Origin: Campylorhamphus procurvoides | Taxonomy: Eukaryota > Chordata > Aves > Passeriformes > Dendrocolaptidae | Direction of reading: 5' to 3' | Length of the DNA: 64,000 nt | Assembly: GCA_013396655.1 (NCBI GenBank) | Contig: WBMV01000138.1 | Coordinates: forward strand, 163,252-227,251 | Translations under genes and position numbers: made by a program | In this document: piece after piece, positions 26,001 through 39,098 of the stretch | Position numbering within the stretch: position 1 is the first letter of the stretch | How the letters are laid out: every line of letters starts with the position of its first letter | The notes under the pieces: model-generated | The model's input: the letters and a program-made list of their open reading frames with translations, nothing else | Databases searched by the model: none | Told to the model about the DNA's origin: nothing

Positions 26001-29000
26001 AACTGATTGCTTAGGTGTCACTGCTGACACCAGATGTGGCCATGGTGAGAGATTTTAGATGGACTTTCTGAGAAGTGCTCTAGGTTTTTGGGTACAGGCA
26101 TGTTTTGTCTGAAAAGTTACAAGGCTGGTATCAGAGAAGGGTGTGAGAAATGTGCAGCTGTTTCTGCTGGCGTGTCAGCTTTTGAAGGTAATGACCGCAT
26201 GTTTTAGGGTGAGGAAACCCACCAGAATTGGCCCAAATGAGTGTGAGTGATGCCCTAGGCAGAGACTGATGTTCTGTTTTCTGATTGTCATGATGGGGAG
26301 ATATTTGCCCTTGTTAGAGAGGTGTAACACTGTCACAGAGTCAGAAACTCTTTATTTTGACCTAGTTGTTACACACAGATATTACAGAAATAATGTTTTG
26401 CCATTGTTTCTGCCTGTCAAAACTTCTTACCAAAAAATTCTCTGTCAGCTTTCTGCCAGTTCTCATGAGAGCTTCCTGCTGGATCTTTCCTGACGAAAGA
26501 TCCTGGTGTTGTGGTCTCTCCAAAACATCTAAATAAGACTATGTGCCAGAATACCACATACACTCTCCATTAAATGCTATCAAATGAAAAAAAATTTTGG
26601 AAAATCAGGGGGTGAGAAAAGAGAGAGAGAACTGGTTACTGTAACCATAAATCTCTCCCTACCTCCCTCTCACCTCTTCACCTTTTCTTTGCCATTGACT
26701 GCTGCTTACCTGCTGGTGGAGACTGAAACTCTGCCAGCCTGGAGAGAGCTGAGACCCACCGTGCCACATGAGTGAGTTATATCTTATCGTTCTGCCCTTA
26801 CCATATTTTTGAAGGCTTATAAATCAGGACCCTGCATGGTCAGTGAACACAGCTCTTCATGAGGGACAAAACCAAACATCCTGGCTGCATTCCAGAGAGC
26901 TAAAGTGACTAAGATCCCCTGCTGCTAAAGAGATAATATTGAAAAGTGGCAGAGTCAGGAGAAAAAAAGGCAGAAACTGCTTCTCTTCCCCGCCCTAACA
27001 CTGACTCGGCAAAAAATGTAGGTTTTGGTGGTAACTTTTCTCTGCTTCTAAAAGTAATCTTAGCTTTTTACAACCTTTTCTTGTTTCTTCTTTTTGCATC
27101 TCTTAGCAGTTATTAAAAATCAGTTTTTGGTATCAACAGATAACTTGTGTGAGTTTTAATTTTGCTCAGGGGAATATTTGAATCTAGAGTTCTTTCCACA
27201 ACATTTATGCAGATTCTAACACTAGTGAGGGGGAAGACAGCAACAGAAGGGGTTAGATGGCATTAGCTCCTGGAGAGGCAAGGAGTCAGCTAGTCTCTGT
27301 CTTCTCCACTTGCATGTTTTCACACTGTATATTCTCACTTCCTCAGGAAGTCCTCTGTTTTTTTTGAGTGTAATAGCAGTGCTGGGTTGAAAGGAGAGAT
27401 ACTTGCTTTTCAGAAATGGGTTGTTGTTTCTTTTTTGCTTAGTGCAGAACAGTTGATGACCCTGTATTGGAAAATCCAGCTATGGTCTGTCCATATTTTT
27501 TGCCTGTCTCAGGGCACTGGAAGGAAGATTGTTTTAAATTTTTTTATTTTAATGATCTTAATTTCTCACCTTCCTTGTGGGTTCAGCTTGGGGCAGCCTG
27601 GGTGAGGAACTGGATCTTTTTGTTTGCCTGAATGTAGGGACAAATTGGCCTGTGTGAGAAAGGTCCAGTCTTCACATCCTGCTAAATGAGACAAGGCCAG
27701 TCCGTCTCCAGTGTGGTTGCACATGTGGCTTGGTTTGTAGCCCAGTGAAGCTGAGCAACGCTCTCCCAGTCACAGCTCCATGGATGGAGGTGGTGTCATG
27801 CAGTGGATTGCCTAGGGGAGTGCTACATATGATTGATGCAGGGTTGGCTCCTTCAACCACCTGCATACCACGGCAGTAAAACCTGCTTGGAAGAAGTGCT
27901 GTAGCCTTCATATGACTTAAGGAATGTGTAAATAGGGCCACAATAGCATGATGTGGGGCTCAGAGGTACTCCTGCCTGCTGTAATGTGGTGGAGCTAAGC
28001 CACATCTCTGCCTTAGCCAGCCTCTCTTTATTTAGAACCAAAGGAAGTGTAGAAACCATTGGGAAAAGCTGGAAGTGATATTGCTATTGTCTAGAAGCAG
28101 TCTCCTTCCAGAGGAGATTCCAGAGTATGCTGAAGGTAACCTTTCCTCCTCTTGTTCTCTGTTGCTCTGTGCCCATCCATGAAAAATGGTAGGGACTGGG
28201 GAGGTAGAAATCTCTTCGTTACTTCCATCTCATGTCAGTGCTTCAGTGTTTAGAGGGACTCATGAAATGGAAAGTGCTGGGAAAGCCCCTTCCCTCAGCA
28301 TACTGCACTTTAGTGTCTCTTCAGAGGAGAGAGCTGGGTTTTCCTGAGAACTAGAGGGGAGTTAGGTGCCTGGGCCTGACTAACAGGGACATAATGTCTG
28401 TTTCCCTTTGACATATAGCTGTAGCTCATCCATTTGGTCAGTGATACATATTGTGAAAACTAGGCCTGTAGCATGGGTGGAAATTCACTTCTGACTTTTG
28501 TGGGTTTTGCACGCAGCCAGTGACCCACCAGAAAAGTACCTCAGTTACAGGTAAGGAGTAAATGGCTGTGTATTTTCTGCCCTAGTAGATGTTCGGTGAA
28601 TATGTGATTGAGTGTTCTTTGACAAATGAAAACACAATTGGTTTCTTGGCTGAGATGTCCTTGGTTTCTTAGGATGTGGTAGCATCTTGCTATAAGGTGC
28701 TGCCACCTTCCCCAGCCATGGCTGCACGTGAGGTCCCTGCAGAAGCATCTGCCATGCTCCTCCCTGGAGGCAGAAGTATTTAATTGCTGGGCAGAGAAGC
28801 TGTGTCGACAACTGCTATGCTCTGCTCTCCTCCAAAGGCTGCCAATTAATTCCTTACAACATAAACCATCTGTTCTCAGTCTCTAAGCTGCTTGAGATAG
28901 GGGTTTTGTGGTCTGTGCTTCAGCAGTGCTGCAGAAAGGAGTCCTGGCCTTGGGCATGGTGACAAGCAGAACATTAAATTTCTGGTGAAGTGGCTGTGAG

Positions 29001-32000
29001 TCCCAGTGCTCCTGTAGGCTGATGAAGCTGTCACAGGAAATAGACTATTCTTGTCCTTTTGACCACCTGCAGAAACCATCACAATTTCAGAAGTGTGTCT
29101 GGTCAGTTTAGAAATGTTTTGCTCTCCCTTGTGCAGCTGCTGTCCTACCATCCTGCATACTGCTAAACCATGTAGGTATTTTTTCGTGCTGGTTTCTTTA
29201 CTGTCGTGTTTTAAGTTTCTTAGGCTCTTCTGGAAGCATGTTAGAGTAGCTGAGATTTGTCTCTTCATATGTGTCATCCTCACATAACTGTATTTCAAGA
29301 CTCTGCTCTCCAGAATGAAGTGAGGGCAACAGTGCTTGTAAACCTTGTGGCACCACCTGGCCTTGCAGTGTTCGTTCCCTGGGCTGCAGGCTGTGGTTTC
29401 AGAGCTCCTGGTAACAACATCAAAATGTATCCCAGCCCCACGACACAAGGCACTGATGACTGATGCAAGCTCACTTTTCTGGTTCAGGTTCATTAAATAC
29501 TTTTGGCAAGCTGATTGGAGAGCCTTGTGCCACATCAGGAGCTGCCTGTCTCTGTGTCCCACTAACTGTGTGTTGGACTACATGCTGCCTGTTTTCCTGC
29601 AAAGAAACAACATAAACTCATGGCTAATTGGGTAGAAACTAGATGTTCTGCTCATGCAAAACTGAGATGAAATGTATACTGTTGAGTGGTCTGATGCACA
29701 GATGCTATATTCTTGATGGTGGATGTTTAGCACTTTTTATACGCTCTCCCTGTGTCTTGGCATAGCTGGGTGGGGTAGGACACTAGTTGTAATCTTACCT
29801 TGCTGCTCCATGACGGGGTCATTTCCACTGCTGGGAGTGCAGGTGCAGAGGCTGATATGGCTCAGCTGAGATGTGATCATTATTTAAGTCCCCATCAGTT
29901 TTAGCACTTACAATCAATTGTTTCTTTCACTATAAAATTGTTGCTACATAATTTCTCTTTGCAGCCTTTCCAAACAGGCACATCTGTCAGACCTTGGTAT
30001 TTACAGTATTTTGTCATGTGGTATCTTCTTTTTACTAAGAGTGGGGCTTTTACTGAACAAACATCTCAATCACCATGTCAGTGTAGAAAAAGGACATCTG
30101 AAGGTCATTTTAGTTGAAGTCTTTTTGGGGAATGTTTTATCTTAAGGACAGCATATAAAAAAAAACCAAACCAGCATCCATGACTGTAAAATGTGACCAA
30201 GGTTTTGTCACTCTCCAGGCACTGGCAGAGGGAAGATGTGATCTGCTTTGTTTCATCCTTGACTTTGCCTATATGGATAATTTAATGTCTATTCGATCAC
30301 TAGGAAAAAAGTTATATAGGACATCTTCTGAGTATACTCAAAATTGGAGTCCCACAGCTGGTGCTCTGCCCTTCCCTGTGCTCCCCACCTGAGAGGTCTG
30401 GCATGCCACATCATCCCATGGAAGTGGGATGAGGAGAAGAGGGCAAGGGAATTTCTTAGTTCTATGGTCATCAAAGAGTCAGTCCCTGCAGCAAAACTTA
30501 TCCTAGGGAGCTCATTGCCAGCTGTGTGGGCAGCTTAAAACCTGGGTCATGTGGTGTAGATGCAAATTCAGTGCACTTGAAAACCAAGTAAAGACAGAGG
30601 GCTGTTCAGTAAGCCTGTGCAGACCAGCTGTTGTGGCAGCAAGTAAATCACTGGGAAGGGAAAAACTCGGTTCTTGTTTCAGAGGGAAGAATCTCTGCCT
30701 GAGGCCGTGCTGTGCAAGGAGCTGTGGGGCTGCATGTCAGGCTGTGGTGTGTATTGCAGGATCAAGATGGGAAAAACTGTCTTGGCTATGGACCTGAAAG
30801 GATGGAAAACGCCACACTTTTGTTTGCCAGGGTACCTAATACGTGTCCAAGGCTTTCAGGGAGGAGGCAAAGTGATAGTGAGAGACTCCACTGCCACCAG
30901 AGGAGCAGTTGAGGATTGCTGGGGTGTCGGAAGGGTTAAGCAGTCTGGACATGAGGAATGAGCTGTGGTGTTCCTTCTGTGATTCAAAGAGGGAAAAATG
31001 TGCTCTCCCTCTCAGATGCTTCCTTCTGTCCAAAAAAGGCTAAATAGGCTCAGTGAAAAATCAGCAGAGGCATTCCTCATATTCTCTGGAGTAACTCTAT
31101 GTAAAAGCCTGGATTTAAAGGGGTAGCTTGCAGCAGATGAAATGCAACTCTGAAAGAAATTCACGTTCTGCAGGAAAGCTGGCTGTGGTTTTGTTAAGGA
31201 AGGACAAGCTGGGTGCTGACTAGAGAAAGACAAGGCTGTGCACGAGACAGACATTAACAAACACAGATGATTCATAAGTATCACAGATTATTAAACACAG
31301 GAGGCCCTTTGGTCTTTATTTTATTAGGGACAGCTTACATGCACAGTAATAACCCAGGACTCAACTGGGTTCAGCAGCTACCAAGCACCCAGGTTAATTG
31401 TGTTAACCCTGATCCAAAACCTGTTCATGTCAGTGGGGGACTCTCACGACTTTCAACATGCATTGGAGCACAACCAAAGTGAGTTTAATGAGCTCTTTTA
31501 ATATATTCTGCAATCCTTCTGCAGTCAAACAGACTGTGTTTTATTCTCTGGGCCAGGATTGCAGGCACTTGCTCCACCATTTGCTGGTGGCTGTCTGCCT
31601 GTTGCGAAACAGGAAACACGTGTTAAGGGCTGGTTTTCAAAATCACCTCCACACAAAGCAAAGCCACCTCTGTCACCCAGCAATGAATGACAAAGGCAAC
31701 CTGGAGCCTGAAAGGGGGGGCCGAAAAATCTTTAAAAGTGAAAGGAAAATCAAGTACGTAGGAGGAAGGGAGGCTGAAGATGATTAGCAATGTCATTGTG
31801 ATGGGGAAGGAAAGGATCTCTGGCAGGCAGGCACTGTGTTGTGGTCCTTCCTTCTCATCTCCAGCCAGCAAGAGATGAGAGCACATTTTCATGGTGGGTG
31901 AACTGCTGTCTTGCCCTCCCACCTGGACCAGAGTTGGAGAAAGGTTCACCTCACACTGCTCATTGCCCAAAAGCAGGATTTCAAGGAGGCTGGCCTATGA

Positions 32001-35000
32001 ACTATCCGTTGTTCTTGGGCCATCCTTGCCCTAGGGAATGAGTAGGAAGTCCTCTGTAGGCCAAGGAATATTGTCAGGTGGCCCATGCTAACTACTCTGG
32101 AAAAGAGTAGAGTGAGATCTACCACACATCAGGCTTTGCTACCAGAGAAACATTGGATGCTTGTCCCTCCAGCCTCCAACACTTTTAGGAGGAGTTGGTG
32201 GCTTCTTTTCAGATCCCAGTTCTGTTTGAGGTGAAGTTTCCCACTCCCATGAGAGTCCTGCCTTGTGCACACTCCCTAAATGGTCCTCTTTTTGAGGACT
32301 TTGTGCAAGGCCATCAGGAGCAGTTACTGATGTTTGGCAGTGCTTCTTTGCCAGTGCTGGGTGAAGGCTGCAGATCAGGTCCTCTCGAGGAGCTTAGCAG
32401 GGTGAGGACTTTCTGCACATCAGTGCCTGGTGGTTCTCTGAGCAGTTTCCCATCTGATTTCTGTGTTTATTGTGTGCTTAGAATGTAATGTATATGCAAG
32501 CTCCTTTCTAAGGAAAGGTTTTAAAAGTTACTACCATGAGCAGCAGGGTTGGCTTCATTTTTTATTACTAGAGAAAGGAAAGGATTGTCACCAAATCAAG
32601 TAGCTTTTAATGTGAACTTGATTGCTAAGTGCTCACCTGCAGCAAGTTTAAATGAACTGAGAAACCTCCTTCTCCCTCCCTCTCTCCCCTACCAACTGCC
32701 TGACTCTAAGTAGCGTAGACCACCCCACAAAATGTCATAGATCTCCTATTAGGTGAAGTGTTGTGCAGAGGTGGGAATACCCATGTGGATTTTCTGTCAG
32801 AGCACAGCCAGCCCTGACAAGGTTATGAAGCTAAACATGAGTGTATTTAAAGGGAGGGAGAGGAGATGGTTTCCCTGGGCTTTTTCTTACAAGGAAAAGC
32901 CATTTGAGAGGAGCCTTGGAAGAGGGTTGCCAGGACCCAGGGAGCAGGACGCAGTGACTTCCAGAAGCTGCAGAGGGGGAAGGACTGCAGTAGGTTAATT
33001 TGGACCTTGACAAACTGAGGATGTCAGGGAGTGATTCAGCTGGCTGTTTTGCTCTTGACTGCCTGCAACACTTTGCAGTGTTGAAGGGGCTTATTGAATG
33101 GCAAATCCTGGTTTGGTCCACCTGAAATTATCCAACTTGGATTTACCAGGTGTATTTCAGGGGGGACCATTCCTGGCTGGCTGAGATAGAGAGGTTAAGG
33201 GATCTTCAGGCAAACTTGTTGATTTGTCTACAGCTGGAGATTGAGAGGCAATGCCAGCATCCCCAGGGCTCTGAGCAAAGAGTTGAGCTGGGGGCTGAGT
33301 ACAGGTGGCTGAACCAAAAGCTGGGCTGGGAGTCCTGTATGGCCCAGCAGCTTCACAACACTTCCTCCCGAGCACATGTGGGATGCTTGAGCACAGCATC
33401 CTACTGGGAGGAGGGAATTGCTAACCCTTGGAAAGTAATGGGAAGCCTGGTTTAAAGTATCTTTGTTGGTGAGACCTATTCCAGCCCACTTACCTGCAAA
33501 ATCAGTTAATTCAGTTAAGAATACAAGAAGGTGTGTGTATGTGAAAGGCTAGTTCCCCACATCTGAGGGTGGGTAGAGGCACAGGGCTACCCCATGCTGG
33601 CTGGGCAGTGGAGAGGCAGTGCCTGGTGCTGCTCCATGTGAGATTGGCCAGGAGCTGACTCAGACTGGAATCATCTCTGGGATATCCCCATGTGCCCAAG
33701 AAACTTTTCACCCTTGCAGAGGGAACTAGACAGTCCCAGCAGGGGAAGGGAGCCTGTTCTCTGCTTGACAGCAGAAGCATAAGGGTCAGCATAGCTGAAA
33801 TATGCTGCACTGGCCTACCCTGGCCTTGAGAGACTGAGCCATTCCAAGCCCCGAGTAAGTCTGCTCATTCCTTCAAAGCCTTCTGTTCACTGTTTGAGAC
33901 CGCAGACTTTCCTTGGAGAGCAAATACACATTGTTTAGCTCAGCATCCCTGTAAAAGCTCGAGCTGATTCACCTCTTGTGACTGTGGAAATCAATACTAA
34001 AATCTCTGATACTTGTAAGAAGAACAGGACCTGTGTCTGAGTCCAGATGTGATCACAGCGTGATTAAGCAGCGTGTCAGACAAAAACCCATTTCTTTGTT
34101 AGAGAACATTCATGATACCTATGAAGACAGAAATGGTGTGCATTTGGATGGAGCACAGGGCAAAGTGTGGGAAGCCTTCATCAGTTTGTGCAGCACTAAA
34201 GCCAATTTGTAAATTGGTTCTTGACATTTGCCTTGTGTTTAAACTTTCAGAAGGCTATCAGGGTTACACTGGCAGAGGCTCTGCTGTCTTGAATAACCTG
34301 GAAGAGAAAGGGAGAGGAAAGACAGAGCCAGGGAGACAAAACACAAATGGAGAGGATGAATTTCCTGCCTGCACTGAGTCTCTTTCTTGCTGTGCTAAAG
34401 TTGTTTTTTCTCAACTTGCAGACTTCTAAGCTGCTCGGCTGGTCTTTCCCCTCATGCCCTGTTCTTAATTCTTCAATCTGAAAAGGCAATTACTAAGTGA
34501 AACTAGGCAGTTGGGACTTACTTAGGAGTGTGTATCAGCCTTTACAACAGCAAGTGCCCAAAGTTCCCAGCTGTTGAACTTAACACACTGGGCACAGGTG
34601 AAGTGCTCAAGGGGTTTATTTTTTTTTGTCTACAAGTCTCTTATTTCCCTCAATTTAAATTGGCTGCTGCTTTCCTGGTTCTTTCTGGTTTGCTGGTTCT
34701 AGCTGGCCTTTAAGGGAGTGTGTACCTGGATTGCAGGCATGGTGTGGGTCAGGAGTACATCTTTCCAACTCACCTCATATTCCTGACTCTGAGCCAGGAC
34801 CCTTTTCCTAGCTTTATCCTGCCTTTTATTTATTTTTTTCAAATTTCTATGACTTCATAGACTGAAATCACAGCATGTATCTAGCTCTGTCCAGTCTGCT
34901 CATGATATGCATCAAATCTCTGCAGGAGGCTTTGGTCTCCATTTACCCTTAGGAAACCAGACTACTATTCTACTAAAGAACCAACACCTTGAATCCTTGG

Positions 35001-36630
35001 GCCCCCGTAAAATCCCTGACCTCTGAGCATTGCTTTCCTGTACCTGAGAGTTTCACAAAAGCCGTAGAATCGTGAAAATGCTTTAAAAACTTCAAAGAGT
35101 GCTGAGACCTACCTTCTAGCAATTATTTTCTCCATGGGCAGGAGACTGAGTGTCTCTTGTATTTGCACGGCTTTAGACAGCAGTGGAGACTTCTTTGCAC
35201 TCACAACCCTGGTCTTTGAGGACGAAGCTCCCAGCACAGGAGTCATGAGTGTTGCAATCTGGAAAAGACTGTTTACTTTTCCTCCCTTGTCTTGTAAAAG
35301 AAAACAGGTAGAAACCCTCGTTTCTTTCTTTATGTCAGAAAGAGCATTGAAAGGGGTTTGGGGTGGAAAATACAAACCCAAGGAAGATTTTGCATGACCT
35401 CTTTCCCATGACTGACCCTTTCCACATGGCTGCCCTTTTCCCTGGCAGACCTGGGTCTTTCCATAATATTTCCTAATTGCATCTCTGGGAAAAAGCAATA
35501 TTTTGAGGCATACATTTTGACTGTTGCAACAGTGAGCAGGGCAGGTTTCTCCCTCTAGGCCACTAGCCCTGGCCCTCTTGACAGTGCTGGGCTGGCAGTT
35601 CCATGTCAGGATGATGACTCAGTGCCTGGCAGAGGCAGGAAGGGCAGGCAGCAGCCCCCAACCTGCAGCTGAACAGGCTCAGCTTTGTACTGGACATCTT
35701 AAAAGAAGCTTTATGACTCCTCTCAGCACAGTGTGAGCCCCAGCTTCTGCACAGGCCCCTCTTTGTAGAGGGGTGACGTGGTCCCTGGGATGGAGGCAAA
35801 CGCCAAGCAGGAGGTGGAGAGCAGCCCTGCTGGTGGGGTCCCTCAAAGGGACTGAAACTGGGAGAGGGTGAGAAAATAGGATAGAGAAGCAAGACCCCAG
35901 AATGCTTAATTCTGGTTCCTCCCAAGGGGAGGTAAGTGCCCGAAGGGTGCACCAGGGATCTGATCCACCTCTAAGTTGATGGTGGTTCCTGAATGTCACT
36001 TAGAGTCACTGAATGCATCATTAGCTGCCGAAGACTGCAACTCTTGCAAGCTGGTGTCAGAGGTCCCAGAAAAAGATAGGGGAATACTTAGGAAGGCACA
36101 CCTTTCCAAGAGTCTCCGAATTATGTGTAAATAAGCCAAATCTTGTCTCTACAAGGTTTTTATTCACACTTCCTTTGCTTGGTTTCATATGGAAAAAACC
36201 CACCAAACCTCTGCAGCTGCCTTCTCTCTTGGTTGCAGGGACAACTGTCTGAGCAATTGCTTTTGCAATTTATCTCTCAAACCAAAGTAGCAATTTTTGT
36301 TCTGGTTGAATTAAAATGTTTCTGGATCATTCTTTCTGGAGATGGTTTCTCGCTCTTTTCTCATATATTTATATTAGTGGGTAATGATAACACGAGTTGT
36401 TCTCAGCTCTTTTTTCTTGATGCTTCTGCCTGGGTGGCACATGTTCATGCAAGGCATCTTGCTGGGAAACACAAAGGCCAGAGTCCCTGTTACTGCCTCT
36501 CCTGTTGGCTGTAAGCACGTTAATCTCTCTCTCAGCCTCACCGGGCAGGCATCTGCTGCTGTTTTTCCAGACAGTGTCATTCACGCTGGGGTGATAAAGC
36601 ACAGAGACACGGGTTCTACAAGTAAGCTGC

Positions 36631-36664
36631 CTCTTAAGACTACTTAAGACCACTTAAGACCTAA
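36631..36664. repeat. Short tandem repeat, CTTAAGAC-type unit
   Basis: Three successive near-identical 10-base units containing CTTAAGAC, followed by a decayed partial copy. Simple local duplication. Confidence 0.75.
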
Positions 36665-39030
36665 GCTCATCACTGCAATAATGCTACGGAGGCAAATAGT
36701 GAGACCCATCATGCAGCCTGCGTTATGCAATGCCAGAGGGTCTCCAGGAGGCGAGCTACTCCACTTTTCTGCTGATGGACTCCTTCCTCAAGGGCTGCAC
36801 TGCATTGTATTAGGGCAATACCCAGCTGTTGATGTGGTTTATTGCAGCATAGGGGTGGGAAATGTCCCTTCTGGAGCTGATGTCTGATTTTGTTTGAATT
36901 CCACTAAGCTACATAAGAACTCCCAGGCAAGGAGCTAAAATAGAAGAATGTTAAAACGCTGTTTGCAACCAGGCCACTGCCCACTCCAGTTTTAGTGCTC
37001 CATCTCTTCTGTGGTGTCACCTCAGTGACTGCAGGGCATTTGCATGGCAGAAGGCTTGGAGTGATGCAAAATGAACCTGGCCTACATATGCAGAAGCAGC
37101 TGAGATTGAATAATTTGTCTCCTAGGTATGTCACTGACTCCAAAGACAAGGCTGCAAGGTGCTATGACAATACTTGTGCGATAATAGCAACACTTATAGC
37201 AGCCATGCTGAAGTCTAGCAGTGCTGGGCTGGTGCTCAGGTGAGTGTGGAAAGCACTGGTGGTCTGCAGGTGAAATAATTCTGTTTACAAATCCAGATCT
37301 TGAGCCAGATTTCACATTCTTCTTGTGCTCTTCAAGTGAGTGCAACAGTGGTAGAAGCATGGACTTGGGAATGGATCTGCAACAGTGCTCTGAACCAGAA
37401 CCCCAAGTTCAAGCATGAGTTGCTCTGCCAACCTCACTGGTACTCTTGGATCAGAGCTCATGTCTCCACTCATGGGCTGACTTGGGTGCTCATGTGTGCA
37501 TCTAGTTCCGCATAGGTGATGCCCCAGTTGGTAAATCTCCTCCTTAAGAATAATGAAGGTAATCCTGATATGACTTAGGGGAGAAAGCTGTGTGCAGGAC
37601 TTCTGGAGAAGGTAACAAACTCCTTTCAGAACAGTCATTATCTTCCTATCCTCCATTTGCCATTGTATCCCAAGCAAGAGGAATTTTTGATGGCATTAAA
37701 ATGGTTGGGATATCCAGCAGCAGAAAGTCAGGACAGGCAGACAATGCCAGCAGAGGTGCCTGCTCAGGTCTCAGTGCAGTGTCTTGATTTCCCTAATGCT
37801 ATCTCTGTATGTGTACTGCCATTTCCAGGGGCATTTTCAGGCTCCAAATCACAACATTTGACTATGAGAGACAACTGTTGGACCAGGAGAAATGAGCACA
37901 GAGCTTGTCATGCTGCTGGACTTGCAACAGCGTGGGAACTGGTACCTATCCATGAGGTGATGGCCAAGTGTGCTTGTGGTCACACGGCTAGGCACAGCAC
38001 CCACTCTTTTCCTAAGCTGCTACCAAATCTACACATCTTGAGCCTTTTCAGGAGCAAACCTAAATGGGCAGCTCAGTGCTCATGTGTGCAGGAACAAAAC
38101 CGTACAGGGTTCTCCCCTTCTTTAATGCTTACCTGGGTGACCTTCCCTGGAGCTGCTCCCACAGGCATTAAGCTTGTTGAACTTTGGTTGGACCACATAG
38201 TATGTATAAGCTGTTACATATACGGGGAATCCTGGGGAATCCTCTGGTCTCTGATTAGTTAGTCCCGATGGTTTTGGACTGGACATGTTCCATAAATGAA
38301 AGGTTTTCCCCAAACTCAGGTGGGAGGTACCAATCCTAGGGTGCTTGAGGCTAGCAGGATGAAATCACACCCATTTGTAAGCCTGGAAAGAGTGGTGCTG
38401 GGCTGCCCATTGGCATTTTTGAGAAACTTTTAAGAAAAATAGCTATTATACACGGAGCTCTGCCCAGAAACCCATGCAGCTATATGGTTAGGAGTAGCTG
38501 CATCACCCAACACTGCTGCAGAAGAGCTTGGTGCTTTTTTAGATGGCGCCCTCATTGCAGATTACAAGCTAATATTTCAAGTGAAAAAAGATACAAGATA
38601 ACACACCTCTTTAAAGTGGAAAATAGCTCAGTAGAAGACATATGGGGATGCTAAAGCCAGGCAACAGGTAAACTAACATGACTAATAGCCACTTTTTAGT
38701 TCTTGAGAGGTATATTTTTAGCACCAGAATTTTAGGTGTTTTAGGTCCAAAACCATCTCAAAGGCTGAAAGTCAAGCCTGCTTTAATGAGCCCCACAGCT
38801 GTGCTTGGGCAGCCAGGCATTTAGAAAGAAAATCCATGTAGCTGGAGAATTCAAACACAGCTTGTTGCAAACCTCATTTGCTAGGAAGGTGAGGCAGGGC
38901 CAGGGAAAAAGTAGTTAAAGGGGCATTTTGCTGCTCTTGTACTTCTGTGTTTTGGGAGATTTAGTAAGAATAAATGCCCAGCTCCTGCAGCAAGGTGTAT
39001 CAGAGCACATACTGCCTTGTGACTCTTGAT

Positions 39031-39098
39031 GTAAGTGGCACACAAAGCCTGCATGATGAAAGATTTAAGTGACCCACAAAGCCTGCATGATGAAAGCT
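39031..39098. repeat. 34-base tandem duplication (two copies)
   Basis: Copy 1 at 39031-39064 and copy 2 at 39065-39098 share CACAAAGCCTGCATGATGAA and most flanking bases, differing at only a few positions. Both contain ATGATGA, which matches a snoRNA C box, but no paired D box with a terminal stem was found. Confidence 0.85.

Larger units (their letters stand above)
12596..36630. other. Intergenic DNA without recognisable genes
   Basis: I read the open frames on both strands and found none resembling a known family. The longest are minus-strand frames at 21538-22338 (266 codons) and 28876-29562 (228 codons). Visible items are a G10 run at 16096-16105, a paired ONECUT-like motif at 19486-19513, a small hairpin at 20025-20044 and an isolated AATAAA at 15722. 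No retrotransposon body was recognised. A non-coding transcript cannot be excluded. Confidence 0.6.

Noticed and set aside
28876..29562. 228-codon open frame on the minus strand
   Set aside because: No family resemblance, promoter or splice context; treated as chance.
37657..38262. 201-codon open frame on the plus strand
   Set aside because: No conserved motif and no upstream promoter signal; treated as chance.
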